Origin: CAYXSX01 sp964493095
GTDB lineage: Bacteria; Pseudomonadota; Alphaproteobacteria; Micavibrionales; Micavibrionaceae
Direction of reading: 5' to 3'
Length of the DNA: 8,490 nt
Assembly: GCA_964493095.1 (NCBI GenBank)
Contig: CAZBNG010000092.1
Coordinates: 1-8,490 of the forward strand
The notes under the pieces are model-generated. The model saw nothing but the letters and a program-made list of their open reading frames with translations, was not told the DNA's origin and did no database searches. Both the position numbers and the translations under genes were made by a program. This document shows, piece after piece, positions 1 through 7,564 of the stretch; position 1 is the stretch's first letter; each line of letters begins with the position of its first letter.

Positions 1-105
1 TTTCATTTTTAGGGGGGGAGGGGGGTATGGCGTCAAAATTTTGACATAAAAATATTGTGTCTGTGCGGCGGTTTGTGTGGTTTTGGGCGCTTAACATCAT
101 GCGGC

Positions 106-111
106 TACTAT
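106..111 (+). promoter_or_regulatory. Weak candidate -10 box inside an inverted repeat
   Basis: TACTAT at 106-111 resembles a sigma-70 -10 box. A poor -35 (TTGGGC, 83-88) lies 17 bp upstream. The -10 falls inside the CGGCTA-CTA-TAGCCG inverted repeat at 102-116, which could be an operator or simply a hairpin. Any transcript would cross both repeat elements before reaching the orphan gene 220 bp away. The -35 matches consensus at only three of six positions, so this is a guess. Confidence 0.15.
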
Positions 112-153
112 AGCCGGTTTTGCAGCAAAAGTACAGGAATTTATTCCTTGAAG

Positions 154-231
154 TTGTCATCCTGAGCGTAGCGAAGGATCTCAAGTCACAAAAGGAGATC
201 CTTCAGTCGCTTCGCTTCTTCAGGATGACAA
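154..231. repeat. REP-like palindromic element, copy with unequal arms
   Basis: The left arm (154-182) starts TTGTCATCCTGA and ends GAAGGATCTC. The right arm (195-231) is its reverse complement at both ends but carries eight extra bases in the middle (37 against 29 nt), and 12 nt separate the arms. The arms could fold into a long hairpin with an internal bulge. From general knowledge, sequences of the type TCATCCTGAGCG...GAAGGATCT occur as dispersed intergenic repeats in many bacterial genomes. That this is a multi-copy element in this genome is inference, since only one copy is in the window. Confidence 0.75.
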
Positions 232-238
232 TATGAGG

Positions 239-278
239 ATTGCCGCGTCCCCCGGCGCAAGGCCGGGGTCCTCGCAAT
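239..278. repeat. Second palindromic repeat, GC-rich hairpin
   Basis: An imperfect inverted repeat. The left arm (239-256, ATTGCCGCG then CCCCCGGC) pairs with the right arm (262-278, GCCGGGG then CTCGCAAT) around a loop of about five bases. The CCCCGGC/GCCGGGG core is perfect; the outer part has a few mismatches or one bulge. The reverse strand reads CATTGCGAGGACCCCGG, a pattern I associate with dispersed intergenic repeats in alphaproteobacteria. It begins 7 bp after the preceding element. It has no T-tract on either side of the kind that would make it a standard terminator. Confidence 0.65.
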
Positions 279-330
279 GACGGCAAGTTTTATATTTTTA
301 ACCACGTAGGAATTGTAGTATGAGGGAGAG

Positions 331-1011
331 ATGCAAACACCAAAACCCACTTATTTTTTGCCAGCTCTTGGTCTTGGCTCCACTAAGGTAATACCGTGGA
401 TGCTCGAGCAAAAAGCGTCTACGTCTGAGTTTTGGCTTAATCTACCATGGGGATGGATGACCTTGTGTTTCCTCTCTTTTTTTGTAGGACAAGTCGTTCA
501 AGATGTATTTAATTCGAAATCTTGGATCCGACAAAACTGGAAAGATTGGACGCGAAAATTTGAAGTAACGGCACTAAATGTTTCAGGGCAGATGAAACCA
601 AGGGCGCGAATTGTTGTGGCCAGAATAAGGTTTGTCAAAAGAATCAACAAAGGTCATCTATATTTGAGAGCTTATACTTGTACAGGGATGAAGAGAAATT
701 CAAAGGTTTTTGTTGCTGATTTAGGAGAAATAAACAACGTAGCTCCGGATACAGAACAGCAAATTAGATTAGCAACAGATGCTATTGCTTATCCTGGTTG
801 GGAGCCATTCAATAGTACCATAGGGCCACCAGATGCAGATAACCCAATAAGTCTTGTTGGCTCATCTGCAAACGTAATTGAAATAGAGCTAAAAACATTG
901 CTATTAAAACAAACAACACGCTTTTTTGTAAAAAGTATGAGTTACGGCGGAACTGATTATGGAGTTGGTTTATATGCCCAACATGAGGAAGAAGATATAT
1001 TTGAAGTGTGA
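331..1011 (+). CDS. Orphan hypothetical protein, putative membrane-anchored
   Basis: A 226-residue protein of a family I do not recognise. The start is supported by GAGGGAG at 322-328, a few bases before the ATG. One hydrophobic stretch at about residues 39-58 (core MTLCFLSFFVG) is a likely membrane segment. It is followed by a Trp- and Lys-rich stretch (residues 62-76), then a mixed, apparently beta-rich soluble domain with strand-like runs such as ARIVVARIRF (92-101) and NVIEIELKTLLL (181-192). The tail is acidic (EEEDIF). Base composition differs from the neighbours: 661-720 has 20 G+C of 60 and 901-960 has 19 of 60, against 39 of 60 at 1681-1740 in argH. It ends 12 bp from the convergent argH stop, with no terminator between. 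Low GC, lack of recognisable relatives and the adjoining repeats suggest horizontal acquisition (inference). Function unknown. Confidence 0.7.
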   Translation: MQTPKPTYFLPALGLGSTKVIPWMLEQKASTSEFWLNLPWGWMTLCFLSFFVGQVVQDVFNSKSWIRQNWKDWTRKFEVTALNVSGQMKPRARIVVARIRFVKRINKGHLYLRAYTCTGMKRNSKVFVADLGEINNVAPDTEQQIRLATDAIAYPGWEPFNSTIGPPDADNPISLVGSSANVIEIELKTLLLKQTTRFFVKSMSYGGTDYGVGLYAQHEEEDIFEV

Positions 1012-1023
1012 TGGCAGCACTCT

Positions 1024-2322
<1,299 letters not shown>

Positions 2323-2368
2323 GAAGCCTTGATAGCGCAGGCGAGGGCAAAAGGGAAGGGGTAACGAA

Positions 2369-2396
2369 TTGATTTTAATGAAGCTGCGGTGATAAC
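2369..2396 (+). promoter_or_regulatory. Candidate sigma-70 promoter for the sulfotransferase gene
   Basis: TTGATT (2369-2374) and GATAAC (2391-2396) are separated by 16 bp; each matches the consensus at four of six positions. Transcription would begin near 2403, which places the in-frame GTG at 2389 outside the transcript and favours the ATG at 2434 as start. On the opposite strand, TAAAAT (complement of 2372-2377) could serve as a -10 for argH, but I see no matching -35. Both divergent genes must be driven from this 111-bp gap. Confidence 0.3.
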
Positions 2397-2418
2397 ACTA
2401 AAGCTCCGGATTAATAAC

Positions 2419-2424
2419 AAAGGG
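2419..2424 (+). promoter_or_regulatory. Ribosome binding site that decides the sulfotransferase start
   Basis: AAAGGG lies nine bases before the ATG at 2434. No comparable purine-rich site precedes the in-frame GTG at 2389, so the shorter, ATG-initiated protein is preferred. Confidence 0.45.
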
Positions 2425-2433
2425 TGCGTTGTC

Positions 2434-3732
2434 ATGGCCGCAGACAGGGATATTGCCCGCGCTTATGAGGAAAAAGGCGATTATGAGCGCGCGATCATGC
2501 ATTATCAAAGAGCGCTTGCGCAGGATGCGGAGGAGCTGGAGCATTATACGGGGCTGGTGCATCTCTATGAAAAGACCAACCGGCTGGAAATGGCGCAGGA
2601 AGCGCTGGATGGTATTCCGCAGTCATTACAGGAGCACCCTTTGGCGCTGTATTACCGTGCCAAGCTGTTGCGGCGGGGCGAAGAGTATGAGCAGGCGCTG
2701 GCGGTGCTGGAGCGTGTTCGTGAGTTTGAGGGAAAGCTCAGTCACAACACGATTGCGCTGATCTTTCATGAAATGGGCGTTGTGCAGGAAAATCTCTCGG
2801 CATTTGATGCGGCTTTTCAGTCATTCCAAAACGCCAATCAGCATATTGCCAAGACAAAGCAATTTGAGGCGTTCAGGCAAAAATCCGATGATTTTGAAAA
2901 CATGAAAAGCTTCCGGGAGCTTTTTCAAAAACCGTGGATAGAAAGCTGCCCCGCGCCGCCTGTTCCGGAAGTTCCGGCTCCCGTTTCACTGGTTGGTTTT
3001 CCCCGCTCCGGCACCACGCTGATGGAAAGAATTCTGGATGCGCATCCGCTGGTGCAGGCGTTGCCTGAAACAAATGTTTTTGAGCAGGTCATGCATCTGG
3101 CTTACAGGAAAGCGGGCGGGTTTATGCCGGGCATGGCGTCTTTTACAAAAAAGGATATCGGGGAGCTACAGGAAGAATATTACCGCCTGGCACGCGGGGT
3201 CGCGCCGCTGGCGGGGCGGCAGGTGCTTCTGGATAAAAATCCGCTGAATATGCGCTATATCGGGCATTTGTGCCGTGTTTTTGCGCGGCCTAAAGTCATT
3301 CTTGCCCTGCGTCACCCCTGCGATTGCATCCTGAGTGCTTTCAAGCAGAACTTTACCCTGAGCACGGCGACGATCCATATGTTAAGCCTGCGCGACACGG
3401 TAAATTATTACAAGGCGGTGTTCGACCTTATGGCGCATTACCGGGACGTGCTGGATTTCCCGCTTCATATCGTACGCTATGAGGATGTCGTTGCGGACCC
3501 CGAACGGGAGATAAGAAAGGTGCTCGACTTTATGGGGCTTTCCTGGCGGGAAGGGCTCATGGAGTTTTACAAAAACAACGAGCATAAGCCTATTACAAGC
3601 TCCAGTTACCATCAGGCTTCCCGGCCTATTTATAAATCGGGCCTCTACCAATGGAAAAACTATGAGAAATATATGGCCCCGTTCCTTCCGGAGCTGGAGC
3701 CGTATATCAGCGAATTCGGGTATAGAGTCTAG
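2434..3732 (+). CDS. TPR-repeat sulfotransferase family protein
   Basis: A two-part protein of 432 residues. The N-terminal part (about 1-150) has TPR-like helical pairs, such as DIARAYEEKGDYERAIMHYQ followed by LVHLYEKTNRLEMAQEAL, suited to protein-protein contacts. The C-terminal part (about 180-430) is a sulfotransferase domain. It has the PAPS 5'-phosphosulfate loop GFPRSGTTL (188-196), a DKNPLNMRYI motif (267-276), the 3'-phosphate-binding region LALRHPCDC (290-298) with a following Ser/Phe helix, RYEDVVADP (348-356), and the family's C-terminal ASRPIYKSGLYQWKNY stretch (395-410). It should move sulfate from PAPS to an acceptor; the acceptor cannot be read from the sequence. No signal peptide or membrane segment is seen, so it is probably cytosolic. 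An in-frame GTG at 2389 would add 15 residues, but the ATG has the better ribosome site. Its stop lies 6 bp from the convergent transporter's stop. Confidence 0.88.
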   Translation: MAADRDIARAYEEKGDYERAIMHYQRALAQDAEELEHYTGLVHLYEKTNRLEMAQEALDGIPQSLQEHPLALYYRAKLLRRGEEYEQALAVLERVREFEGKLSHNTIALIFHEMGVVQENLSAFDAAFQSFQNANQHIAKTKQFEAFRQKSDDFENMKSFRELFQKPWIESCPAPPVPEVPAPVSLVGFPRSGTTLMERILDAHPLVQALPETNVFEQVMHLAYRKAGGFMPGMASFTKKDIGELQEEYYRLARGVAPLAGRQVLLDKNPLNMRYIGHLCRVFARPKVILALRHPCDCILSAFKQNFTLSTATIHMLSLRDTVNYYKAVFDLMAHYRDVLDFPLHIVRYEDVVADPEREIRKVLDFMGLSWREGLMEFYKNNEHKPITSSSYHQASRPIYKSGLYQWKNYEKYMAPFLPELEPYISEFGYRV

Positions 3733-3738
3733 GTTGTG

Positions 3739-4722
3739 TTATCCTGCAAATAACGATGTTTCAGGGTTCAGCACGTAGTGAATGCATAGTGCCATGGCGA
3801 CAGAAACACCCAGCCCGACCATCATTTTTACAAAATCCCGCCCTATCAGGGGGAAGACATAGCCCAGATGATACTGGGCGCGGTAAGTGGTGGCGATTGC
3901 CAGTTCGCGCCCGGTCAGAAGGCCGACAAACACCCATGTGGTGGACATGGGAATTGAGTTCATTTCCTTAAAGTAAATCAAAATAATGGCATAGACGAAA
4001 TCGATGATGGTGGCCGAGCGCATAAAGCGCGTACCGGATTTTTCCAGTACGATTTTCTGGATCCTGCCTCCATGTGAACGGAAAATATAGGCAAGACCTC
4101 CACATAGTACGGTCAGGACACCGATGAGCATAAGCGGATCAAGCTGGCGCGGCAGGAAGACCGCTATGTTGGCCATGTCATGGGACAGCCATGAATACCA
4201 AAGAAAGCCTGTGGCCAACCATTGCAATGTGCGCCAAAGCGTACGGTGTTCTTTTTTTACCTTGTCGTATTTTTCGTTCAGGATACGGGATACGATGAGC
4301 CAGAGTCCGTAGGCGACAATAGCGGCAAGGCCGTAACCGATCACGGATTTGACGAGCATCTTTTCCAGAACCAGCGAAGAGGCGAAGGTGGAGAGAACAA
4401 GAAAAGTCGTGGATACGGGGATTCCCGAGCGGGTTAGCAGAACCAGAATGAAAGGAGCGGCGGCATGGTACCACTGGATTTCCATGGGAGGAATCCTGGC
4501 CAGGCGGCCCGAAGCGATGTCGCCGCCGTTCATCCACCAACCGTAAGTAAGCGTAAGAATTAAAACCAAGCAGGCGGCAAACCAGAGCGTGGTCCATTTG
4601 AAGACCTTGCCGTTAGAAGCGATGAACGTTCCCAGTGTCTGAACGGCGTCATTGCCTACAACCGCGTAAGAGGCCAGAAAAAAGCCGATGATGGCATAGA
4701 GGGTATGAATGTCTGCGGTCAT
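3739..4722 (-). CDS. Divergent PiT-family (inorganic phosphate type) transporter
   Basis: A 327-residue inner-membrane protein with about ten hydrophobic segments. It shows the duplicated PiT architecture: VGNDAVQTLGT (22-32) with GIPVSTTFL (100-108) in the first half, and SHDMANIAVF (180-189) with SIPMSTTWVFVGLL (256-269) in the second. A basic, hydrophilic loop near residues 148-163 lies between the halves. The family normally transports phosphate with H+ or Na+. In both signature copies an asparagine is replaced relative to the usual GANDxxNxxGT: Q28 for the second Asn in copy one, and H181 for the first Asn in copy two. This is therefore a distant member, and phosphate is inferred, not shown. 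No PhoU/DUF47-type partner is adjacent. The start at 4722 is chosen over the ATG at 4728 because AAGG is then 7 bp away rather than 1. It probably follows the symporter in one transcript. Confidence 0.82.
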   Translation of the reverse strand: MTADIHTLYAIIGFFLASYAVVGNDAVQTLGTFIASNGKVFKWTTLWFAACLVLILTLTYGWWMNGGDIASGRLARIPPMEIQWYHAAAPFILVLLTRSGIPVSTTFLVLSTFASSLVLEKMLVKSVIGYGLAAIVAYGLWLIVSRILNEKYDKVKKEHRTLWRTLQWLATGFLWYSWLSHDMANIAVFLPRQLDPLMLIGVLTVLCGGLAYIFRSHGGRIQKIVLEKSGTRFMRSATIIDFVYAIILIYFKEMNSIPMSTTWVFVGLLTGRELAIATTYRAQYHLGYVFPLIGRDFVKMMVGLGVSVAMALCIHYVLNPETSLFAG

Positions 4723-4729
4723 GCGCATA

Positions 4730-4733
4730 CCTT
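4730..4733 (-). promoter_or_regulatory. Ribosome binding site that decides the PiT-like start
   Basis: On the minus strand AAGG sits 7 bp before the ATG at 4722 and only 1 bp before the ATG at 4728. The spacing favours the inner ATG, giving a protein two residues shorter. Confidence 0.5.
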
Positions 4734-4793
4734 ATCATTTTGTCATGCTATTCAATGGATAGACGAGCGGGCTGAAAAATGAAAGGTGAAAGG

Positions 4794-6191
4794 TCAGGAT
4801 TTTAAGGTGAGCCCCGCCTTTTTTCCAGCGGCAAACACCAGTAACGGTAAAACCATTCCTGGCAACAATCCGTAGGTAATGTCATTAAGGCCGTAATATT
4901 TCCAGATAATCACCGTGACTAATCCCGTTAAGGCCATAGCGATGGACAGGGATTCTTTCGGCTTTTGTCCCACGGCAAGCACAATCAGTAGCGGTCCAAA
5001 TGCAGCCCCCAAAGCTGACCAGGCAATTAACACCAGAGAGAAAACCGTTTCGTTGGCAAAGAGCGCGATTAGTAGAGCAATGGAGGTGACTATAACTGTG
5101 GCCAGTTTTGTGGCCCAGTAGGGGAAAGGCTGGCCGTTGTTAAAGTCACGCGTGGCAGATGCGGAGCAGCTTATAATCTGAGAATCCGCCGTCGACATCG
5201 TGGCGGCAAATAGTCCGGCCAATGTCAGGCCGGCGGTGGCAGGGTGCATGATGTTTTTGGCCAGCAAGGGCAGTGAAAGCTCGCTGTCAAAACCGTCTTC
5301 AAAGGGCAGGAGCAGGCGAGCGCAAAAACCGACCCCGATCGCCATAAGCGAGAACACGGTATACCAGCTATAATAATACATACGCACATGTTTGATGCTG
5401 TCCTGATGTTCCATCATCATAAAACGCACCATTACATGGGGCTGGCCAACGATACCGGCCCCGGCGAACAGCCATCCGATAATGAATAATGTGATTCCCC
5501 ATAAATTTTTATCGGGCCAGAGGGAGAGCAGGGACGGGTCTATGGCGTTCAGCCCGCTGGTGAAATTTTCGATTCCCCCCGCGGCGTTCAGGGATAAAAA
5601 CAGCATAGTGCCCATGGAAACAATCATGACAACCGATTGAGCGGCGTCTGTCCAGACGGAAGCGCGTATGCCGCCCGCCCAACAATAAATAACCACAATG
5701 ACGGCACCGATAATAGCCCCTGTCTGGTAATCCCAGCCTAGAAGTACGTGGAGGGCTTTCGATCCCGCGCCGAGCTGGGCAGCGGCGTATGTTCCAAGAA
5801 ATAATATTGTGATAAAGCCGCTTAGCTTGCGTAAGTAGTTCTGTTCATCCCCGTTCCATTTTGAGAGAACGCCCGCAAAACTGAGGGCCTTTGTTCTGTC
5901 TGTCGCTATGCGCAATTGCTTATGTGCCACGAAAGACATGATGAAATCTCCCACGATAAAGCCGAACATAACCCAGAAGGCCTGCAGCCCCGCCGTGGCT
6001 GTAAAGCCGATCAAACCTACGAACATCCACCCGGAATTATTGGTGGCAACGGCTGAAAGCGCAACAAGCCAGGGCTTTAAAGAGGACGAGGCAAGGAGGT
6101 AATCTTCGCTGGATCCTTTGTTGGCCAGGGCGGAGGCTGCGCCGATTGCGACAAAGACAAGAAGGAAAAATATAAAACTGCCAACAAGCAT
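4794..6191 (-). CDS. Sodium/solute symporter (SSS) family protein, PutP-like
   Basis: A 465-residue inner-membrane protein with about 13 hydrophobic segments and the LeuT-type layout of the SSS family. Recognisable parts are the SSEDYLLASSSL entry (27-38), NNSGWMFVGLIG (51-62) in the first core helix, YCWAGGIRASVWTD (169-182), GIVGQPHVMVRFM (246-258), and ATMSTADSQIISCSA (330-344). A330, S333 and T334 match the residues that form the Na2 site in E. coli PutP (A337, S340, T341), so sodium coupling is plausible. By my alignment, PutP R40 corresponds to S36 and D55 to N51. Both are reported as important for Na+/proline coupling in PutP, so I do not call this a proline permease. PutP is somewhat longer (about 502). 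The ATG at 6191 is the only conventional start after an in-frame stop at 6228-6230, but its ribosome site is weak. It lies downstream of the argG terminator and upstream of the PiT-like gene. Confidence 0.88.
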   Translation of the reverse strand: MLVGSFIFFLLVFVAIGAASALANKGSSEDYLLASSSLKPWLVALSAVATNNSGWMFVGLIGFTATAGLQAFWVMFGFIVGDFIMSFVAHKQLRIATDRTKALSFAGVLSKWNGDEQNYLRKLSGFITILFLGTYAAAQLGAGSKALHVLLGWDYQTGAIIGAVIVVIYCWAGGIRASVWTDAAQSVVMIVSMGTMLFLSLNAAGGIENFTSGLNAIDPSLLSLWPDKNLWGITLFIIGWLFAGAGIVGQPHVMVRFMMMEHQDSIKHVRMYYYSWYTVFSLMAIGVGFCARLLLPFEDGFDSELSLPLLAKNIMHPATAGLTLAGLFAATMSTADSQIISCSASATRDFNNGQPFPYWATKLATVIVTSIALLIALFANETVFSLVLIAWSALGAAFGPLLIVLAVGQKPKESLSIAMALTGLVTVIIWKYYGLNDITYGLLPGMVLPLLVFAAGKKAGLTLKS

Positions 6192-6241
6192 AACCCGATA
6201 CAGGGTAAAGAACCGAAACGCGTTTGGCTAGGGTTTGACCT

Positions 6242-6269
6242 AAAAAAACGGAGCCATTTGGCTCCGTTT
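6242..6269 (-). terminator. Intrinsic terminator of argG
   Basis: On the minus strand the perfect arms AAACGGAGCC and GGCTCCGTTT enclose a four-base AAAT loop and run into seven T (complement of 6242-6248). This is a textbook rho-independent terminator. It sits 15 bp after the probable argG stop and isolates argG from the symporter gene. The partial symmetry (A tract on one side, T on the other) would also allow weak function on the plus strand, but no plus-strand gene reads into it. Confidence 0.88.
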
Positions 6270-6283
6270 GGTGTTTTTAAGGG

Positions 6284-7478
6284 TTANNNNNNNNNNCACC
6301 GCGTTAATGCGGATGAATCCCTGGGCGTCCTTCTGGTCGTAGCCGCCTTCCTCATCCATGGAGGATTGTTTCGGGTCGTAAAGCGCGTTTTCGGACGTGC
6401 GGCCGATGGGGTAGGCGCGGCCCTTGTAAAGCTGCACCTGCACATCGCCGGAGATGTTTTCCTGTGCCTTGTCCATCACGGTCATCAGCAGGTCGAATTC
6501 CGGGGAGAACCAGAAGCCGTTATAGATCAGCTCCGCCACCTTGGAGGAAAGCTGGTCACGTATTTTCATCACCTCGCGGTCCATAGTGAGGCCCTCGAGA
6601 TCGCGGTGGGCGTTGTGCAGGATCGCGCCGCCGGGTGTTTCATACACGCCGCGGGATTTAATACCGACAAAGCGGTTTTCCACCATATCAAGGCGGCCGA
6701 TACCGTGCTTGCTGCCGATTTCATTCAGCTTGGTGAACAGGGGGAGGGCGCCTTTAAAGGTTTTTCCTTCTGCCTGCAGTTTCACCGGGATGCCGTTTTC
6801 AAAGCTAAGCGTAATCACTTCCGCTTCATCCGGCCACTGGTCAGGGGAGGATGTGCGGGAATAAATATCCTCGGCGCATGGGGCGGCGGGGTCTTCCAGA
6901 ATGCCCGCCTCGTGGGAGATGTGAAGGAGGTTATCATCTTCCGAATAGGGCTTCTTGCGCGTTGCAGTTACGGGGATTCCGTACTGGTCGCAGTAATTGA
7001 GCATGTCCTGACGGCCCTTAAAGCGGGTGAGGAATTCTTCCATCTTCCATGGAGCGAGAACTTTAATGTCGGGTTTCAGGGCGTAGTAGGAAAGTTCGAA
7101 CCGCACCTGATCGTTGCCTTTGCCTGTTGCGCCGTGACCGACGAACTGCGCCCCTTCTTTAATCGCGATTTCAATCTGGCGTTTCGCGATGACGGGGCGG
7201 GCAATGGAGGTGCCCAGCAGGTAACGGCCCTCGTAAACGGCCTGTGATTTGAAAGCAGGGAAAATGAAATCGGAAACAAACTCTTCCTTCAGGTCCTCGA
7301 TATAAACCTTTACCGCGCCGATTTTCTCGGCTTTGGCCTTGGCGGCGGCGAAATCCTCGTTCTGTCCGACATCGGCGATATAGGCAACGACTTCGTAACC
7401 TTCTTCGATCATCCATTTCAGGATAACGGAGGTATCCAGACCGCCGGAATAGGCGAGAACTACTTTTCCTTTAGACAT
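6284..7478 (-). CDS. argG: Argininosuccinate synthase, 3' end interrupted by an N gap
   Basis: Joins citrulline and aspartate with ATP (to AMP + PPi) to make argininosuccinate, the substrate of ArgH; a cytosolic tetramer. The N-terminal ATP-pyrophosphatase loop AYSGGLDTSV (9-18) is intact. It is followed by GTSIARPVIAKRQIEIA (89-105), GHGATGKGNDQVRFE (114-128), DDNLLHISHEAGILEDP (181-197) and the synthetase-domain motif SRGVYETPGG (275-284). The ATG at 7478 has a good AAGG site 8 bp upstream. Resolved coding covers 394 residues to FIRINAV and then meets ten N (6287-6296). Taken literally the frame passes through the terminator hairpin and ends at 6240, which is implausible. A TAA directly after the gap (6284-6286) is the likely true stop, if the real gap length is a multiple of three. 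I place the end there. Family length is about 400, so only a few residues are hidden. Confidence 0.95.
6287..6296. other. Assembly gap (ten N)
   Basis: Ten undetermined bases inside the 3' end of argG. A round-number run usually marks a scaffold join of unknown true length. It hides the last residues of ArgG and shifts the apparent frame. Confidence 0.98.
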
Positions 7479-7499
7479 TATTTTTTCCTTTCTATTTTA

Positions 7500-7552
7500 C
7501 GCGAGGTTTCGAAGAGGTGAAGTTTAATCTTGGTTTCCTTCGTTACTTCGCG
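7500..7552. repeat. Imperfect inverted repeat in the argG leader
   Basis: CGCGAGGTTTCGAAG (7500-7514) and CTTCGTTACTTCGCG (7538-7552) can pair at 12 of 15 positions around a 23-base loop. It occupies most of the 86-bp gap between the PLP enzyme gene and argG. On the minus strand, the direction of both genes, no T-run follows, so it is not a normal terminator for the upstream gene. On the plus strand a T-rich run follows (7553-7563), but no plus-strand gene leads into it. It could be an mRNA-processing or leader structure, or chance. Confidence 0.4.
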
Positions 7553-7564
7553 TTATTTTTTTAT

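Larger units (their letters stand above)
1..330. other. Repeat-bearing non-coding region left of the orphan gene
   Basis: I find no credible gene in this stretch. It begins with two G-tracts (seven and six G, separated by one A, at 12-25). A perfect 6-bp inverted repeat (CGGCTA/TAGCCG) follows at 102-116, then a small palindrome (AGGAAT TT ATTCCT) at 135-148, then the two larger palindromic elements listed separately. The last 50 bases are AT-rich and lead into the ribosome binding site of the orphan gene at 331. The density of inverted repeats is much higher than in any other intergenic stretch of the window. Confidence 0.7.

Noticed and set aside
41..46. TTGACA, a perfect -35 consensus
   Set aside because: The bases 16-18 bp downstream (near 63-70) are GC-rich and give no -10 box, and no gene follows closely.
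239..278. Terminator for a gene to the left
   Set aside because: The hairpin is strong but has no T-run on either side, and an element of similar repeat type abuts it.
2389..2433. GTG start giving a 15-residue longer sulfotransferase
   Set aside because: No ribosome site precedes it, the extra residues are not TPR-like, and a candidate promoter at 2369-2396 would start transcription after it.
4781..4794. Tandem duplication of GAAAGGT at the end of the symporter gene
   Set aside because: Two 7-bp copies only; it touches the stop codon but has no evident role and is compatible with chance.
6258..7247. A 329-codon open frame on the plus strand opposite argG
   Set aside because: It is the antisense shadow of a well-conserved gene, includes the N gap, has no family resemblance, and reflects the GC-rich codon pattern of argG.
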